Below are positions 7,160 to 15,609 of a DNA stretch of 64,000 nucleotides, in pieces. This stretch comes from an uncultured Campylobacter sp. Lineage in GTDB: Bacteria > Campylobacterota > Campylobacteria > Campylobacterales > Campylobacteraceae. Below the pieces are notes generated by a model. It worked only from the letters and a program-made list of their open reading frames with translations. It was not told the origin of the DNA and made no database searches. Numbering within the stretch: the stretch's first letter is position 1; every line of letters begins with the position of its first letter. The DNA is taken from NCBI RefSeq assembly GCF_905373215.1, contig NZ_CAJPRT010000012.1:3425-67424 (forward strand), in the 5' to 3' direction. The position numbers and the translations under genes were made by a program.

Positions 7160-8717
7160 GATCTTGCCTTAAAAAAGCTGCGATTTTGGCGGGATCTTTG
7201 ATGCGCAAAAGATAGTCCAAAATCCCGTCGCTGCTGCGCCATTCATGCTTGCCTGAGAGGATTTTAGCTAAAAATTCCACTGCGGTATCTAGAGGGATTT
7301 TGCCGTCCCCTTTAAAGCTTCGTAAAATTTCATTCTCGGCTTGCGGTTTTGGATTTTGTGCTTCTAGGCTCTGTGTCGTCGCGTCCACAACGTGCGGCGA
7401 AATTTCGATCTGCACGTCATCTCCGCGCTGAAGCACCAGAAGTAGGGCGCAGGCAAAGTCGCAGCGCTTCAGATAGTCGTTATTTACCTCCTCAAAATAG
7501 CAGAGCAGGGCGATTTTGTCGCTATCCGACTTGCATTCGCCGTTTTTGCCATTTTCGTTTGCATCCTGCGCAGAGCCGAAATTTTCCGCGCCTTCTTTCA
7601 GTCTTGCAGCGGCGATTATTGCGCCGTTTTCGAGCGCGCACGCTGCGGAGATCGTCGAAATTTCGGCGTGATTTTGCGTAAAAATAGCATTTTGCGCCGC
7701 GATCGCGTTGAGTACGCTGACGCAAAAGCTCGAAGGCGAGACGCTTTCGCTCATCGAGCCTAGCAGGCTAAAGCAGCGGTTGATCTCGCCCAGGCGCGAG
7801 CAAAAGACGAGCGGCATTCCTTCGCGCTGCGCCGCGGAGCTTTGCATCGCATGATCGCAGGCTCCCGAGCATTCGTTTGCTTTGGAATTTTGCCTCGCGG
7901 AATTTAAAGAATTTTTATTTGTGAAATCCTGCGGCGCCGAATTTAAATTTTGCTGCATAAAATTTAAAGAATTCTTATTTGAAAAATCCTGCGGCGACGG
8001 GTTTTGTGCGGCGGCGCGGCTTTTGCTCGCATCTAAATTTTGAGGTGCGAGATTTAAGGAGCTTTCCTCGGCTAAACTTTGCGGCGTATTTTGCGAAATT
8101 TCGCCTAAAAGCGAGATGCAAAGTTTTGCCCCGAGCCCCAAGCGGCGGCGCTGTAACGGTGGAATGTGCTCAAGAGCCGGCTTTTTCTTTAAAGGCTCTA
8201 AGGCCAAAATTTCCTCTTTTAAGCGAGCGTGAGCAGAAATTTTTAAATTTTCTACGGGGCTATTTTGTAAAGCCTCGCCCTCATGCGCGGCGAAATTTTT
8301 ATAAAGCTCCGCCGTATTTTCGGAGCCGCAATCAAAAGCGCGCGAGGAGTTAAATAATTTGGCTGCAACCGTTTCTTGTTTTAATCTCTGCTCCGAGCCA
8401 CGCTCGGTAGATTTTTCATCAAAACCTTCTGTAGCAAGGTCGCGCCCCGCTTTTTCGTTATTCTCGCAAGCCGTAAAATTTGCGGAATTGATGAAATTTT
8501 GCTCGCAGTCCGAAATATCTGTAAAATCTTGCGTAGAATTTGACGTAAAATTATACGTAAAATTTTGATCCGTATCGCAAGCGAGATCGGAATTTCCGTC
8601 AAAATTTACTTCGGAAATTCCGTCCGAGTAAGCGGTGAGGTTTTTATAAAACTCCGCCGGCTCACCCGAAATTATCGCGCTTGCGTAAGATATACCGAAG
8701 CTTAGCTTATTTTGCAA
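7149..8717 (-). CDS. Aryl polyene KS/chain-length-factor-like protein with large insertions
   Basis: 522 residues. The recognisable core matches the short ketoacyl-synthase N-terminal family of APE clusters (PF13723 type, ApeC-like): PPLQRRRLGLGAKLC near residue 186, LVFCSRLGEINRCFSLL near 303 and SPSSFCVSVLNAIAAQN near 327. Such proteins are about 240 residues and pair with a full KS. Here the protein is doubled in length by Asn/Gln/Ser-rich stretches at about 35-165 and 208-298; the second contains two QDF(S/T)NKNSLN copies. The start is TTG at 8717, overlapping the previous stop, after AGAGG. It probably forms the non-catalytic partner of the KS encoded at 11515-13005, by analogy with ApeO-ApeC. 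Confidence 0.8.
   Translation of the reverse strand: MQNKLSFGISYASAIISGEPAEFYKNLTAYSDGISEVNFDGNSDLACDTDQNFTYNFTSNSTQDFTDISDCEQNFINSANFTACENNEKAGRDLATEGFDEKSTERGSEQRLKQETVAAKLFNSSRAFDCGSENTAELYKNFAAHEGEALQNSPVENLKISAHARLKEEILALEPLKKKPALEHIPPLQRRRLGLGAKLCISLLGEISQNTPQSLAEESSLNLAPQNLDASKSRAAAQNPSPQDFSNKNSLNFMQQNLNSAPQDFTNKNSLNSARQNSKANECSGACDHAMQSSAAQREGMPLVFCSRLGEINRCFSLLGSMSESVSPSSFCVSVLNAIAAQNAIFTQNHAEISTISAACALENGAIIAAARLKEGAENFGSAQDANENGKNGECKSDSDKIALLCYFEEVNNDYLKRCDFACALLLVLQRGDDVQIEISPHVVDATTQSLEAQNPKPQAENEILRSFKGDGKIPLDTAVEFLAKILSGKHEWRSSDGILDYLLRIKDPAKIAAFLRQDRER
7901..7996 (-). repeat. 60-bp-spaced direct repeat within the chain-length-factor gene
   Basis: Two copies of a 36 bp unit at 7901-7936 and 7961-7996 differ at three positions (33/36 identical) and lie exactly 60 bp apart, so the reading frame is kept. 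They encode the duplicated QDF(S/T)NKNSLN peptide. The unit contains AATTTAAAGAATT, the same type of A/T word that fills the spacers. It looks like a fairly recent in-frame tandem duplication. Confidence 0.85.
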
Positions 8718-9129
8718 TGTAGCCTCTTAGCGTGACACCGCTCATTATCGTGCCTACGCCGCATTCAAACTCTTTGTCGCTTACGAAAACGTTTTTGTAA
8801 TAGTAGCTCGTGATATTGACGACCTTGTTGCCACCTTCTTTTTTGGCGCGATCTTGAAAGCTAAGCAGCGCCGATAAAAACGCGCGGTTGCATGCGGCTT
8901 GATCGCTCTTGCCGACGCCGTTTGCTTTTTTATTCGAGCTTAGCTGCTGCGTGATCTTTCTGCCTGCGGATTTGTTACCGAAGTAGAATTTTATGTTCGG
9001 ATCAAGCTTGGCTTTAGCGTCGGGCTCTGCGAGTGCCGCAGCGATCGGGAAGCGCACGATATCGTTTTTGGCATAAGCCGAATTAGCGACAAAAAGCGCC
9101 GCAACTGCGAAAAATAGAAATTTTTTCAT
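8707..9129 (-). CDS. Small secreted protein of the family often mislabelled 'excinuclease'
   Basis: 140 residues with a signal peptide (MKKFLFFAVAALFVANSAYA) and a body containing KAKLDPNIKFYFG, NGVGKSDQAACNRAFLSALL, RAKKEGGNKVVNI and FECGVGTIMSG. I recall this pattern from short exported proteins of proteobacteria that databases often name excinuclease ATPase subunit. There is no P-loop or UvrA domain, so that name is not supported. Two cysteines in the mature part could form a disulfide. The gene lies inside the aryl polyene operon between KS and the chain-length-factor gene. It has AAAGGAGAG upstream and its stop overlaps the next TTG. A periplasmic role is likely; the function is unknown. 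Confidence 0.8.
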   Translation of the reverse strand: MKKFLFFAVAALFVANSAYAKNDIVRFPIAAALAEPDAKAKLDPNIKFYFGNKSAGRKITQQLSSNKKANGVGKSDQAACNRAFLSALLSFQDRAKKEGGNKVVNITSYYYKNVFVSDKEFECGVGTIMSGVTLRGYIAK

Positions 9130-9139
9130 TTTCTCTCCT

Positions 9140-10369
9140 TTAGTCGATAAATTTTTTAAAAATCAAAGATGTGTTTACGCCGCCGAAAGCGAAGTTGTTA
9201 TTCATAACATAGTCCGTCTTTATCTCCTGCGGCTGCGTGAGGTATCTAAGCGGCGCGCACTGCGGATCGATATCACGTAAATTTAGATTCGGATAGAATA
9301 GCCCCTCGTTCATCATCATCACCGAGATAAAGCTCTCTAGCGCCCCGCACGCGCCCAAAGTATGACCCAAATAGCCTTTATAAGAGCTCACTGGCGTTTG
9401 CGAGCCGAAAATTTCATGAGTCGCCATAGATTCTGCGACGTCGCCCTGTCTGGTCGCCGTAGCGTGGGCGTTTACGTGCCCGATGAGATCCGGCGAAATC
9501 GCGGCGTCTTTGAGCGCCAGCTGCATCGCCGCGCGCATAGTCTCACTCTGTGGGCGGGTGATATGCGTGCCGTCGCAGGTCGTGCCGAAGCCCACTATCT
9601 CTGTGTAAATTTTAGCGCCGCGCGCAAGTGCGCTTCTGAGGCTTTCTAGCACGAATATGGCGCCGCCTTCGCCCAAAACCAGTCCGTCGCGCGATAGATC
9701 AAATGGCGCGGGGCTGAGAGTAGGGGTGTCGTTTTTACAGCTTGTCGCGTAGAGCTTATCAAATACGAATGCCTGGCTTGGGTGTAGTTCATCCGCGCCG
9801 CCTGCCAGCATCATATCCGCAAGGCCAAATTTTATCGCTTCGTAGGAGTAGCCGATCGCTTGAGACGCGCTCGTGCACGCAGAGCTCGTGGGGATGAGCC
9901 TACCTTTTAGTCCGTAGTAGATCGCGATATTTGCAGCGACGGTGTGGGGCATCATCTTTACGTATGAGTTGGCGTTGAAGGTGCTATCCTTGCCATGCAA
10001 AATATCTATGACTTCGCCAGTAGCCTTTGCATCACCGCTACAGCTACCCGCTGCGACGCCCATACGACCGTCCTTTATGCGCTCATCTTCTAAAAGCCCC
10101 GCATCCGCCAGAGCTTCACCCGCGGCATCTACGCCGAACATCGCTACCTTGCCCATCGAGCGGGTATCTTTGCGGCTCCAGTACGCGGGCGGCGCGTAGT
10201 TCGGTATCGGCGCACCCAGCCTTGTATTTAGCTCCTCGCCGAAGATATCCCATTCGCTCATATAAACTACGGCGCTTTTTTGCTGCGCCAAATTTTGCTT
10301 TATGCTCGCCCAGTCCCGCCCGAATGCACAGACGTTGCCAAAACCCGTAATAACTACTCTATTTAACAT
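9140..10369 (-). CDS. Beta-ketoacyl-ACP synthase II type (aryl polyene KS)
   Basis: 409 residues, full-length FabF-like condensing enzyme. The active-site cysteine lies in TSSACTSASQAIGY, the first histidine in NAHATATRQGD and the second in KGYLGHTLGACGALE; the terminal NNFAFGGVNTSL glycine loop is present. By position after KR it corresponds to the homodimeric KS (ApeR-like) of APE clusters; that assignment is inference. It catalyses decarboxylative condensation of malonyl-ACP with the growing aryl-polyene chain. It overlaps the KR gene by 7 bp. Unlike the other KS in this operon, it carries no low-complexity insertion. Confidence 0.93.
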   Translation of the reverse strand: MLNRVVITGFGNVCAFGRDWASIKQNLAQQKSAVVYMSEWDIFGEELNTRLGAPIPNYAPPAYWSRKDTRSMGKVAMFGVDAAGEALADAGLLEDERIKDGRMGVAAGSCSGDAKATGEVIDILHGKDSTFNANSYVKMMPHTVAANIAIYYGLKGRLIPTSSACTSASQAIGYSYEAIKFGLADMMLAGGADELHPSQAFVFDKLYATSCKNDTPTLSPAPFDLSRDGLVLGEGGAIFVLESLRSALARGAKIYTEIVGFGTTCDGTHITRPQSETMRAAMQLALKDAAISPDLIGHVNAHATATRQGDVAESMATHEIFGSQTPVSSYKGYLGHTLGACGALESFISVMMMNEGLFYPNLNLRDIDPQCAPLRYLTQPQEIKTDYVMNNNFAFGGVNTSLIFKKFID

Positions 10370-11097
10370 AATCCACCGTCTATTTTAATAACCTCTTTTG
10401 TGATATATGCGGAATTTTCGCTTAGCAAAAACTCCACTAAATGCGCCACCTCGCTCGGCTCGCCGATGCGCCCTAGCGGAATCGCGCCCAAAATTTGCTC
10501 GCTTGCGGCTTCGTTTATACCTTCGCTCATCGCCGTTTTGATGAGCCCGGGAGCTACGACGTTTACCGTGATCTTGCGGCTTGCAAGTTCTATCGCTAGC
10601 GATTTTGCCGCAGCAATTAGGCCTCCTTTGCTAGCGGCGTAGTTGCTTTGGCCGCGGTTGCCTGCAATTCCGCTAACCGAGCTCATCACCACGATACGCC
10701 CGCCCTTTTTGGCGCGGATCATCGGCATCAGCGCGGGCTTTATGACGTTATAAAACCCGCCTAAATTCGTATCTATCACGCTTTGCCAATCCTCGCGTTC
10801 GAACCACACGAAGGAGTTATCCCGCGTAATGCCAGCGTTTAGCACGATGCCCCAGTACGCGCCGTTTGCCTCTATGTCTGCTTCGATACGCTCCTGCGCC
10901 GCAGCGGTATCTGCGACGTCAAATTTTAAAATTTGAACTTCCGCCGTGCCCGCGTCCAAGCAGCGCTTCGCTACGTCATTAAGCTTTGCTTCGTTGCGCC
11001 CGTTTAACGCCAAATCGTAGCCTTTTTGTGCTAAATTTAACGCACACGCCTCGCCGATACCGCCGCTTGCTCCGGTGATTAAAATTCTCTTAGCCAT
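10363..11097 (-). CDS. 3-oxoacyl-ACP reductase (FabG-like) of the aryl polyene cluster
   Basis: 244-residue short-chain dehydrogenase. NADPH-binding TGASGGIG, the NAG segment VLNAGITRDN, catalytic serine in MSSVSGIAGNRG and YAASKGG (Tyr/Lys) are all intact, as is the C-terminal KIDGGLC. It reduces the 3-keto group after each condensation (KR step, ApeQ-like). The start ATG at 11097 overlaps the dehydratase stop by 8 bp and the end overlaps the next KS, so KS-DH-KR-KS are coupled in the standard APE order. Confidence 0.93.
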   Translation of the reverse strand: MAKRILITGASGGIGEACALNLAQKGYDLALNGRNEAKLNDVAKRCLDAGTAEVQILKFDVADTAAAQERIEADIEANGAYWGIVLNAGITRDNSFVWFEREDWQSVIDTNLGGFYNVIKPALMPMIRAKKGGRIVVMSSVSGIAGNRGQSNYAASKGGLIAAAKSLAIELASRKITVNVVAPGLIKTAMSEGINEAASEQILGAIPLGRIGEPSEVAHLVEFLLSENSAYITKEVIKIDGGLC

Positions 11098-11518
11098 TTA
11101 TACTCTTTAGCATTTCATCGTTCGGGTTCATTACGCTAAGCGTGGCGCTTGCGATATGTTCGCCGCCGCAGCGGATCTCGCAGTCGAAGATATATAGCCC
11201 CTCGCCGTCGCTTACGCTCTGCCTTGCCGTCGTGATTACGCGCTCGCCCACCTTCAGGCTTGCGCGCGAAATATCGAGGTTTCGCACGCCCAGCAAAAAT
11301 CCAAGCCTCGCCTCGCCGTCGTTTCGGTAGCCCGAATAGGCGCCTATGCACTGCGCCATGATCTCCATATATGCGTAGCTGCCGAGCTCTCCGTTTTCGG
11401 TAAACGGCGAGTCCTCTTTAACGCTAAACGCACAGCTCGCATATCCGTCGCTAATCTCTAAAATTTCATCTGCGAAGACCATATATCCGCTCTGCGGTAG
11501 GATGCTAGAGGCTCTCAT
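11090..11518 (-). CDS. Hotdog-fold 3-hydroxyacyl-ACP dehydratase (aryl polyene DH)
   Basis: 142 residues beginning MRASSILPQSGYMVFADEILEISDG, with AYMEIMAQCIGAYSGYRN matching the helix of the ApeP-type dehydratase family. It should remove water to leave the conjugated double bond. The ATG at 11518 overlaps the stop of the upstream KS as ATGA, so the longer open frame up to 11608 is not used. It is separate from the second dehydratase domain fused to the AMP-ligase. Two DH proteins are usual in these clusters. Confidence 0.87.
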   Translation of the reverse strand: MRASSILPQSGYMVFADEILEISDGYASCAFSVKEDSPFTENGELGSYAYMEIMAQCIGAYSGYRNDGEARLGFLLGVRNLDISRASLKVGERVITTARQSVSDGEGLYIFDCEIRCGGEHIASATLSVMNPNDEMLKSING

Positions 11519-13005
11519 ACGCGTCCTATTATGGTTACGGCGTTGTCGCCGCCAAAAGCAAAGTTTATGTTCATCGCGGTATCTACGCGCGCTTTTTTGG
11601 CTTCGCATGCGAGATTAAATTTAGACAGCACAGCCGGAATTTCGCTCGTTTGCGAAGCTTGATCCGCAGCGTCTTTTAAAATTTTATCGCCCGCGCCATG
11701 CAAAGCTTTAGACGCGGCCGAAATTTTATCCGCGCCGCTTTTTGAAATTTCACCCTGCGCGTTTTGCAAAATTTCATCGCCCAAGCTGCATGAAATTTGA
11801 TCGCTTTCGCTGTTTAAAATTTCATCGTTTAGCTCGCCGTGCCGCGCCTGCGCGCCGCGAAAAATTTCAGCCTCCGAGCCGCCCCAAATTTTATCATTCG
11901 TAAAATTCGGCGGGATCACGCCCTGTCTGATCGCCTCGTAGCAGACGGCAAGCTCGATCGCCCCCGCCGCGCCCAGGGTGTGTCCGATCGCCCATTTTGA
12001 CGAGCTTGCGGGCGCTAAGGGTAGGGCGGCACTCATAGCCAAGGCCTCCATCGCGTCGTTAGCCGCAGTGCCCGTGCCGTGCAGATTTACGTAGTCCACA
12101 CTTTGCAGCTGCGCCGATTTTAGCGCGGTTTTGATCGCTTTGATCTGCATGCGTGCGCTAGGATCGGGCTTGGTGATGTGGTAGGCATCGGAGTTTGCGG
12201 CGTGAGCCAAAATCGCGACGTCGCTTATGCGCTCGCGCGAAAGCACGAATGCGCAGGCTCCCTCGCCTAGATTTGTGCCTGTTCGCGCCTCTGAAAACGG
12301 CTTTAGCGGCTGCTCGCTTAAAATTTCAAGCGCGCTAAAGCCCTGCAGCGTAAGCTCGTCTAATGCGTCGGCGCCGCCGAAAACGACCGCGTCGCAAAGT
12401 CCGCAAGAAATGAGGCGCGAAGCTTCGATCAGAGCCTTATTTCCGCTGGTACACGCACTCGAAACTCCGATCGAGACGGATTTTAGTCCGAAGCGTTCGC
12501 GGATAAAATTTGCGGGGTTTGCGTGGGAGTTGCGCTCGAAGCAGAAGTTTTTAAATTTATCGTTTGCGTTTTTTGAAATTTTGGCGAAATTTTTGCCGTT
12601 TGGAGTAGAAATTTCACTGCACGGCGCGGAGTTTTCGCCGTCTTGCGAGATAAAATTTTCCGCGCCCTTGTCGCAGGCAAAAAATTCTGCATAGTTTTCC
12701 TGCACGCCGGTGTTGGTGGTCGCAAACACAACTCCTACGCGGTGTGCGCCGAACTTTTGCACGGCTTGCTCGATCTGCCCCTGTACGCCTAGGCAGGCGT
12801 AAAGCGCCAGGGCGTTCGTGCGCGTGGCGTAGGCGCGATCTTGGATCTGCGGCAGCGGCGTATCCACGCGCCCAAAGATGAAATTTTTGCCATAGACGCT
12901 AAGTTTTCGCAGCGCGGATCTCTTATCGCACAGCGCGCTAAAAAGCTCTGCGGCGCTGTTTGCGCCCGCGCAGATGAGCCCGGGGCTACTTAGATACTGC
13001 GTCAT
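11515..13005 (-). CDS. Beta-ketoacyl synthase with a low-complexity insertion (aryl polyene KS)
   Basis: 496 residues, about 90 more than a normal KS. Catalytic Cys in SVGVSSACTSGNKALIEAS, His in NLHGTGTAANDAMEA and His in KWAIGHTLGAAGAIELA are intact, so it should be active. After the second His region, residues about 378-460 are replaced by repeats of the type GDEILQNAQGEISKSGADKIS; the fold then resumes with NINFAFGGDNAVTII. A second, shorter biased stretch lies around residues 118-150. By position before DH it corresponds to the KS that pairs with the chain-length-factor-like subunit (ApeO-like). Start ATG at 13005, overlapping the lipoprotein gene by 20 bp. Confidence 0.9.
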   Translation of the reverse strand: MTQYLSSPGLICAGANSAAELFSALCDKRSALRKLSVYGKNFIFGRVDTPLPQIQDRAYATRTNALALYACLGVQGQIEQAVQKFGAHRVGVVFATTNTGVQENYAEFFACDKGAENFISQDGENSAPCSEISTPNGKNFAKISKNANDKFKNFCFERNSHANPANFIRERFGLKSVSIGVSSACTSGNKALIEASRLISCGLCDAVVFGGADALDELTLQGFSALEILSEQPLKPFSEARTGTNLGEGACAFVLSRERISDVAILAHAANSDAYHITKPDPSARMQIKAIKTALKSAQLQSVDYVNLHGTGTAANDAMEALAMSAALPLAPASSSKWAIGHTLGAAGAIELAVCYEAIRQGVIPPNFTNDKIWGGSEAEIFRGAQARHGELNDEILNSESDQISCSLGDEILQNAQGEISKSGADKISAASKALHGAGDKILKDAADQASQTSEIPAVLSKFNLACEAKKARVDTAMNINFAFGGDNAVTIIGRV

Positions 13006-13402
13006 ATCGGCGCCCCTTTGAGTTTATTGTAAAATTTGCTTTATCCGCATTCTCAAGCAGGGCTAAAAATACTCGCTCGCTTTGCAAATCGGGCGGTAGG
13101 AAGCCGTCGTTGCGAAATTTCGCCTCGCCGCCTTTGATCGATAAAATTTTACGTGCGATCGGTGCGCCTAGCATATCGAGCCAGACGAGCTTGTAGCGGC
13201 TCTCCTCGCCGTTTGTGGGTGAAATTTTGGAGATCAGGGCTCTGCTTTTTACGCCGAGCTCGTCCGTTAGGATGAACTGCTTTTGGCTAAATTCCGCTAT
13301 CCGCTCGGGCGCTTTGCGCGCGCATCCGCCTATAAAAAACGCGGCGCAAAGTAGAATAAAAGCCGTTTTAGAAATAGCGTAAAAACGATAAACAGGTCTC
13401 AA
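12986..13402 (-). CDS. Lipoprotein of the aryl polyene cluster (DUF3261-like)
   Basis: 138 residues with a lipoprotein signal: hydrophobic TAFILLCAAFFIGGC gives a lipobox ending at Cys near residue 27. The mature part (ESRYKLVWLDMLGAPIARKI, RFFNDGFLPP-like) resembles the small lipoprotein that sits before the KS in APE clusters, and which I associate with DUF3261. It is probably involved in placing the finished lipid in the outer membrane, but its mechanism is unknown. It overlaps the phosphopantetheinyl transferase by 4 bp and the KS by 20 bp. The family name is from memory and less certain than the lipoprotein call. Confidence 0.75.
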   Translation of the reverse strand: MRPVYRFYAISKTAFILLCAAFFIGGCARKAPERIAEFSQKQFILTDELGVKSRALISKISPTNGEESRYKLVWLDMLGAPIARKILSIKGGEAKFRNDGFLPPDLQSERVFLALLENADKANFTINSKGRRYDAVSK

Positions 13403-13941
13403 AAATTCTCCCTAAAAACGAGCGAAATCAAAATTTCGCCCTCCAAAATATAGCTCTTGTGTGACCACGCCCTGCCGCGCTCATCAAGCGCCAGAGCTTC
13501 ACCGCCTGCGCCGCAAGCCAGCCCCACGCGAGCAAGCGCGTAAAAACCTAGGCTTCGCGCCTTAATCAGCGCCTCTTTGATCGTGTAAATTTTATAAAAA
13601 ACAAGCGCTTTTTCGCTTTCGTCCGCCGCCGCCAAAAGCTCGCGCTCAAAGGCGTTGAAACAAAACTCGCTCGCCGCGGCAAAATTCCGCGGTTTTAAAA
13701 TTTCAAGATCGAGCCCGAATTTTTGCCTCGCTAGAGCCACGGTGACGATCGTTTTGCCCTCCGCGCTTTTGTGCGAGATACAAAATTTGCCGCGCTTTTT
13801 AAAGCGCGCTTTAAGCGCCCGCGAAACGCGAAACTCGCGCAGATGGCCTCGCGCGCGCGCCAGCTTCTTATCGCGCCTGCTCAAAAGCCGCCTCGGGGCA
13901 CACAGATCCTCGTTGGTGATTAAAATTTTTATCTCGCTCAT
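13399..13941 (-). CDS. 4'-phosphopantetheinyl transferase, Sfp type
   Basis: 180 residues with the two hallmark motifs: FGLDLEILKPR (G-x-D) and FYKIYTIKEALIKA (K-E-A-x-x-K). It transfers phosphopantetheine from CoA to the serine of the two ACPs encoded further down the operon (ApeB-like role). It is the first gene of the aryl polyene operon. The ATG at 13941 has only a weak Shine-Dalgarno sequence (CAGAG). Its stop overlaps the lipoprotein gene by 4 bp. Basic residues are dense near the N-terminus (LLSRRDKKLARARGHLREFR). Confidence 0.92.
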   Translation of the reverse strand: MSEIKILITNEDLCAPRRLLSRRDKKLARARGHLREFRVSRALKARFKKRGKFCISHKSAEGKTIVTVALARQKFGLDLEILKPRNFAAASEFCFNAFERELLAAADESEKALVFYKIYTIKEALIKARSLGFYALARVGLACGAGGEALALDERGRAWSHKSYILEGEILISLVFRENF

Positions 13942-14430
13942 AAAGCTCTGATTTTACTAAAATAGTCTTTATAAAAATATAAAATAGCGCTGTAGCGTTA
14001 GAATTTCGTTTAAAATTTATTTGATGCGATTGGGTTCAAAGGCGCACTAAAACATAAAATTTATCGCGTTTACGCCGGAGCTTTTGCGGCGAAATCTAGA
14101 TGCATCGTGCGATGAAATTTTAAAATTCCGAAGCGAAATTTAAGATCGCGAGCAGTGCGTGGCGCAGCAGACGTCGCAGTATGACAGCGCAAAATTAGCC
14201 GCATTTGAATAAACGGCATAAAATTTAAGCGCTCCTAAATACGGCAGCTCGAATTTTAAATACCCTTAAATTAAAGCGACTCGAAATTTGATCATGCTTA
14301 GCTAGCGTAGCCGCATTAAATCCCGAGCTACGCCGCGCTGCGCTAAATTTGCCGCTAAGCTGCATTAAATTTTATGTAAAATTTCGCCGCTAAGCTATGA
14401 CAAATTTAGATTAAAATTTCGCTGGCATGC
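13942..14430 (-). promoter_or_regulatory. Upstream region of the aryl polyene operon, weak promoter candidate
   Basis: About 490 bp without a gene. A TATATT box read on the minus strand at 13976-13981 could be the -10 of the operon (leader about 28 nt), and a TAAAAT lies closer to the start at 13951-13956. No strong -35 is seen, as is common in Campylobacter. The rest is GC/AAATTT spacer DNA running to the 3' end of the aminotransferase gene. No clear terminator. Confidence 0.3.
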
Positions 14431-15609
14431 CTATCTGTGGTAATTTTTTACGAATTTTTCTATGCGCTCAAAGCCGCGTTTTAGATTTTCCATAGAGCAC
14501 GCAAAGCTTATGCGGAAGTGCCCATCCATGCCAAATCCGCTTCCTGGCACCGTGGCTACGAGCCCTTTATCTAGCAGCTGCATGCAGAATTTCATACTAT
14601 CAGGTTCTACCTGAGAGCAATCTATGAAGAAATAAAATGCACCATCTGGTTTTACGACACTAAGCCCTGGGATCGCGCCTATCGCGTCCGTGCCAAAATC
14701 GCGCCTGCGCTCGTATTCGCGCCTCATCTCCTCGATATAATCATCCGCCTCGCCGCGCAGCACCGGCATAGCGCCTGCCTGGACGATGCTTGCTACGTTG
14801 CTGACGCTTTGACTTTGCAGGTTTATCATCGCCTTATTTAGCTCATCGATTGCGCACGCGGTGTAGCCGAAGCGCCAGCCGGGCATCGCGCCGCATTTGC
14901 TTAGCCCGTTGATCGTCACGGTGCGCCTAAACATATCCTCGCTGATGCTTGCTGCGGCTATGAAGCTCTTGCCAAAGACGATTTTTTCGTAAATTTCATC
15001 GGCAATTACTAAAATATCCGTGTCCTTTAGCACTTCCGCAAGCTCTTGCAGCTCCTGGCGCGAATATACGGCGCCTGCGGGGTTACTCGGGTTGAAAAGG
15101 CACAGCGCCTTCGTGCGCGGCGTGATCGCGGCTTTGAGCTGCGAGGCGGTGATTTTGTATCGGTTTTCCGCCTTGGTGGCTACGATGACGGGCTTGCTGC
15201 CACAGAATTTTACAATTTCGGGGTAAGTGACCCAATAAGGCGCCGGTATTATAACCTCATCGCCTTCGTTTAAGATGCAGTTAAAGGCGTTAAATAGCGA
15301 GTGTTTGGCACCTACGTTGGTGATGATCTGATCAGGCCTGTAGTTTAGAGCATTATCGCGCTTTAGCTTCTGCGCGATTAAATTTAAAATTTCAGGCGTG
15401 CCGGCAACCGGCGTATATTTTCCGCAGCCCTTAGCCATAGCTTCTATGACAGCTTTTTTGGCGACTTCTGCGGTATCGAAATCAGGCTCACCCGCACTTA
15501 GGATCACGACGTCTTGCCCCTGAGCTTTCATCTGCTTGGCTTTGGTGCTGATTGCGATCGTTAGGCTTTCGCCGAGCTTGCTTACGCGACTTGAAAGTGT
15601 TAATTTCAT
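14431..15609 (-). CDS. aspC: Aspartate aminotransferase, class I
   Basis: PLP-dependent class I/II aminotransferase of about 392 residues. The substrate/PLP segments PAPYWVTYPE, NPSNPAGAVYS and VIADEIYEKI and the lysine motif INGLSKCGAMPGWRFGY are present. It makes aspartate from oxaloacetate and glutamate. The ATG at 15609 follows AAGGAG and overlaps the preceding stop (ATGA), so the nine extra codons upstream are not used. It ends the hisS-speA-cysE group. SKCGAMPG replaces the more usual SKAYAMTG around the PLP lysine, a mild variation. Confidence 0.93.
   Translation of the reverse strand: MKLTLSSRVSKLGESLTIAISTKAKQMKAQGQDVVILSAGEPDFDTAEVAKKAVIEAMAKGCGKYTPVAGTPEILNLIAQKLKRDNALNYRPDQIITNVGAKHSLFNAFNCILNEGDEVIIPAPYWVTYPEIVKFCGSKPVIVATKAENRYKITASQLKAAITPRTKALCLFNPSNPAGAVYSRQELQELAEVLKDTDILVIADEIYEKIVFGKSFIAAASISEDMFRRTVTINGLSKCGAMPGWRFGYTACAIDELNKAMINLQSQSVSNVASIVQAGAMPVLRGEADDYIEEMRREYERRRDFGTDAIGAIPGLSVVKPDGAFYFFIDCSQVEPDSMKFCMQLLDKGLVATVPGSGFGMDGHFRISFACSMENLKRGFERIEKFVKNYHR

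Noticed and set aside
8707..9129. UvrA/excinuclease function
   Set aside because: No ATPase motif and a signal peptide is present; the database-style name is not supported.
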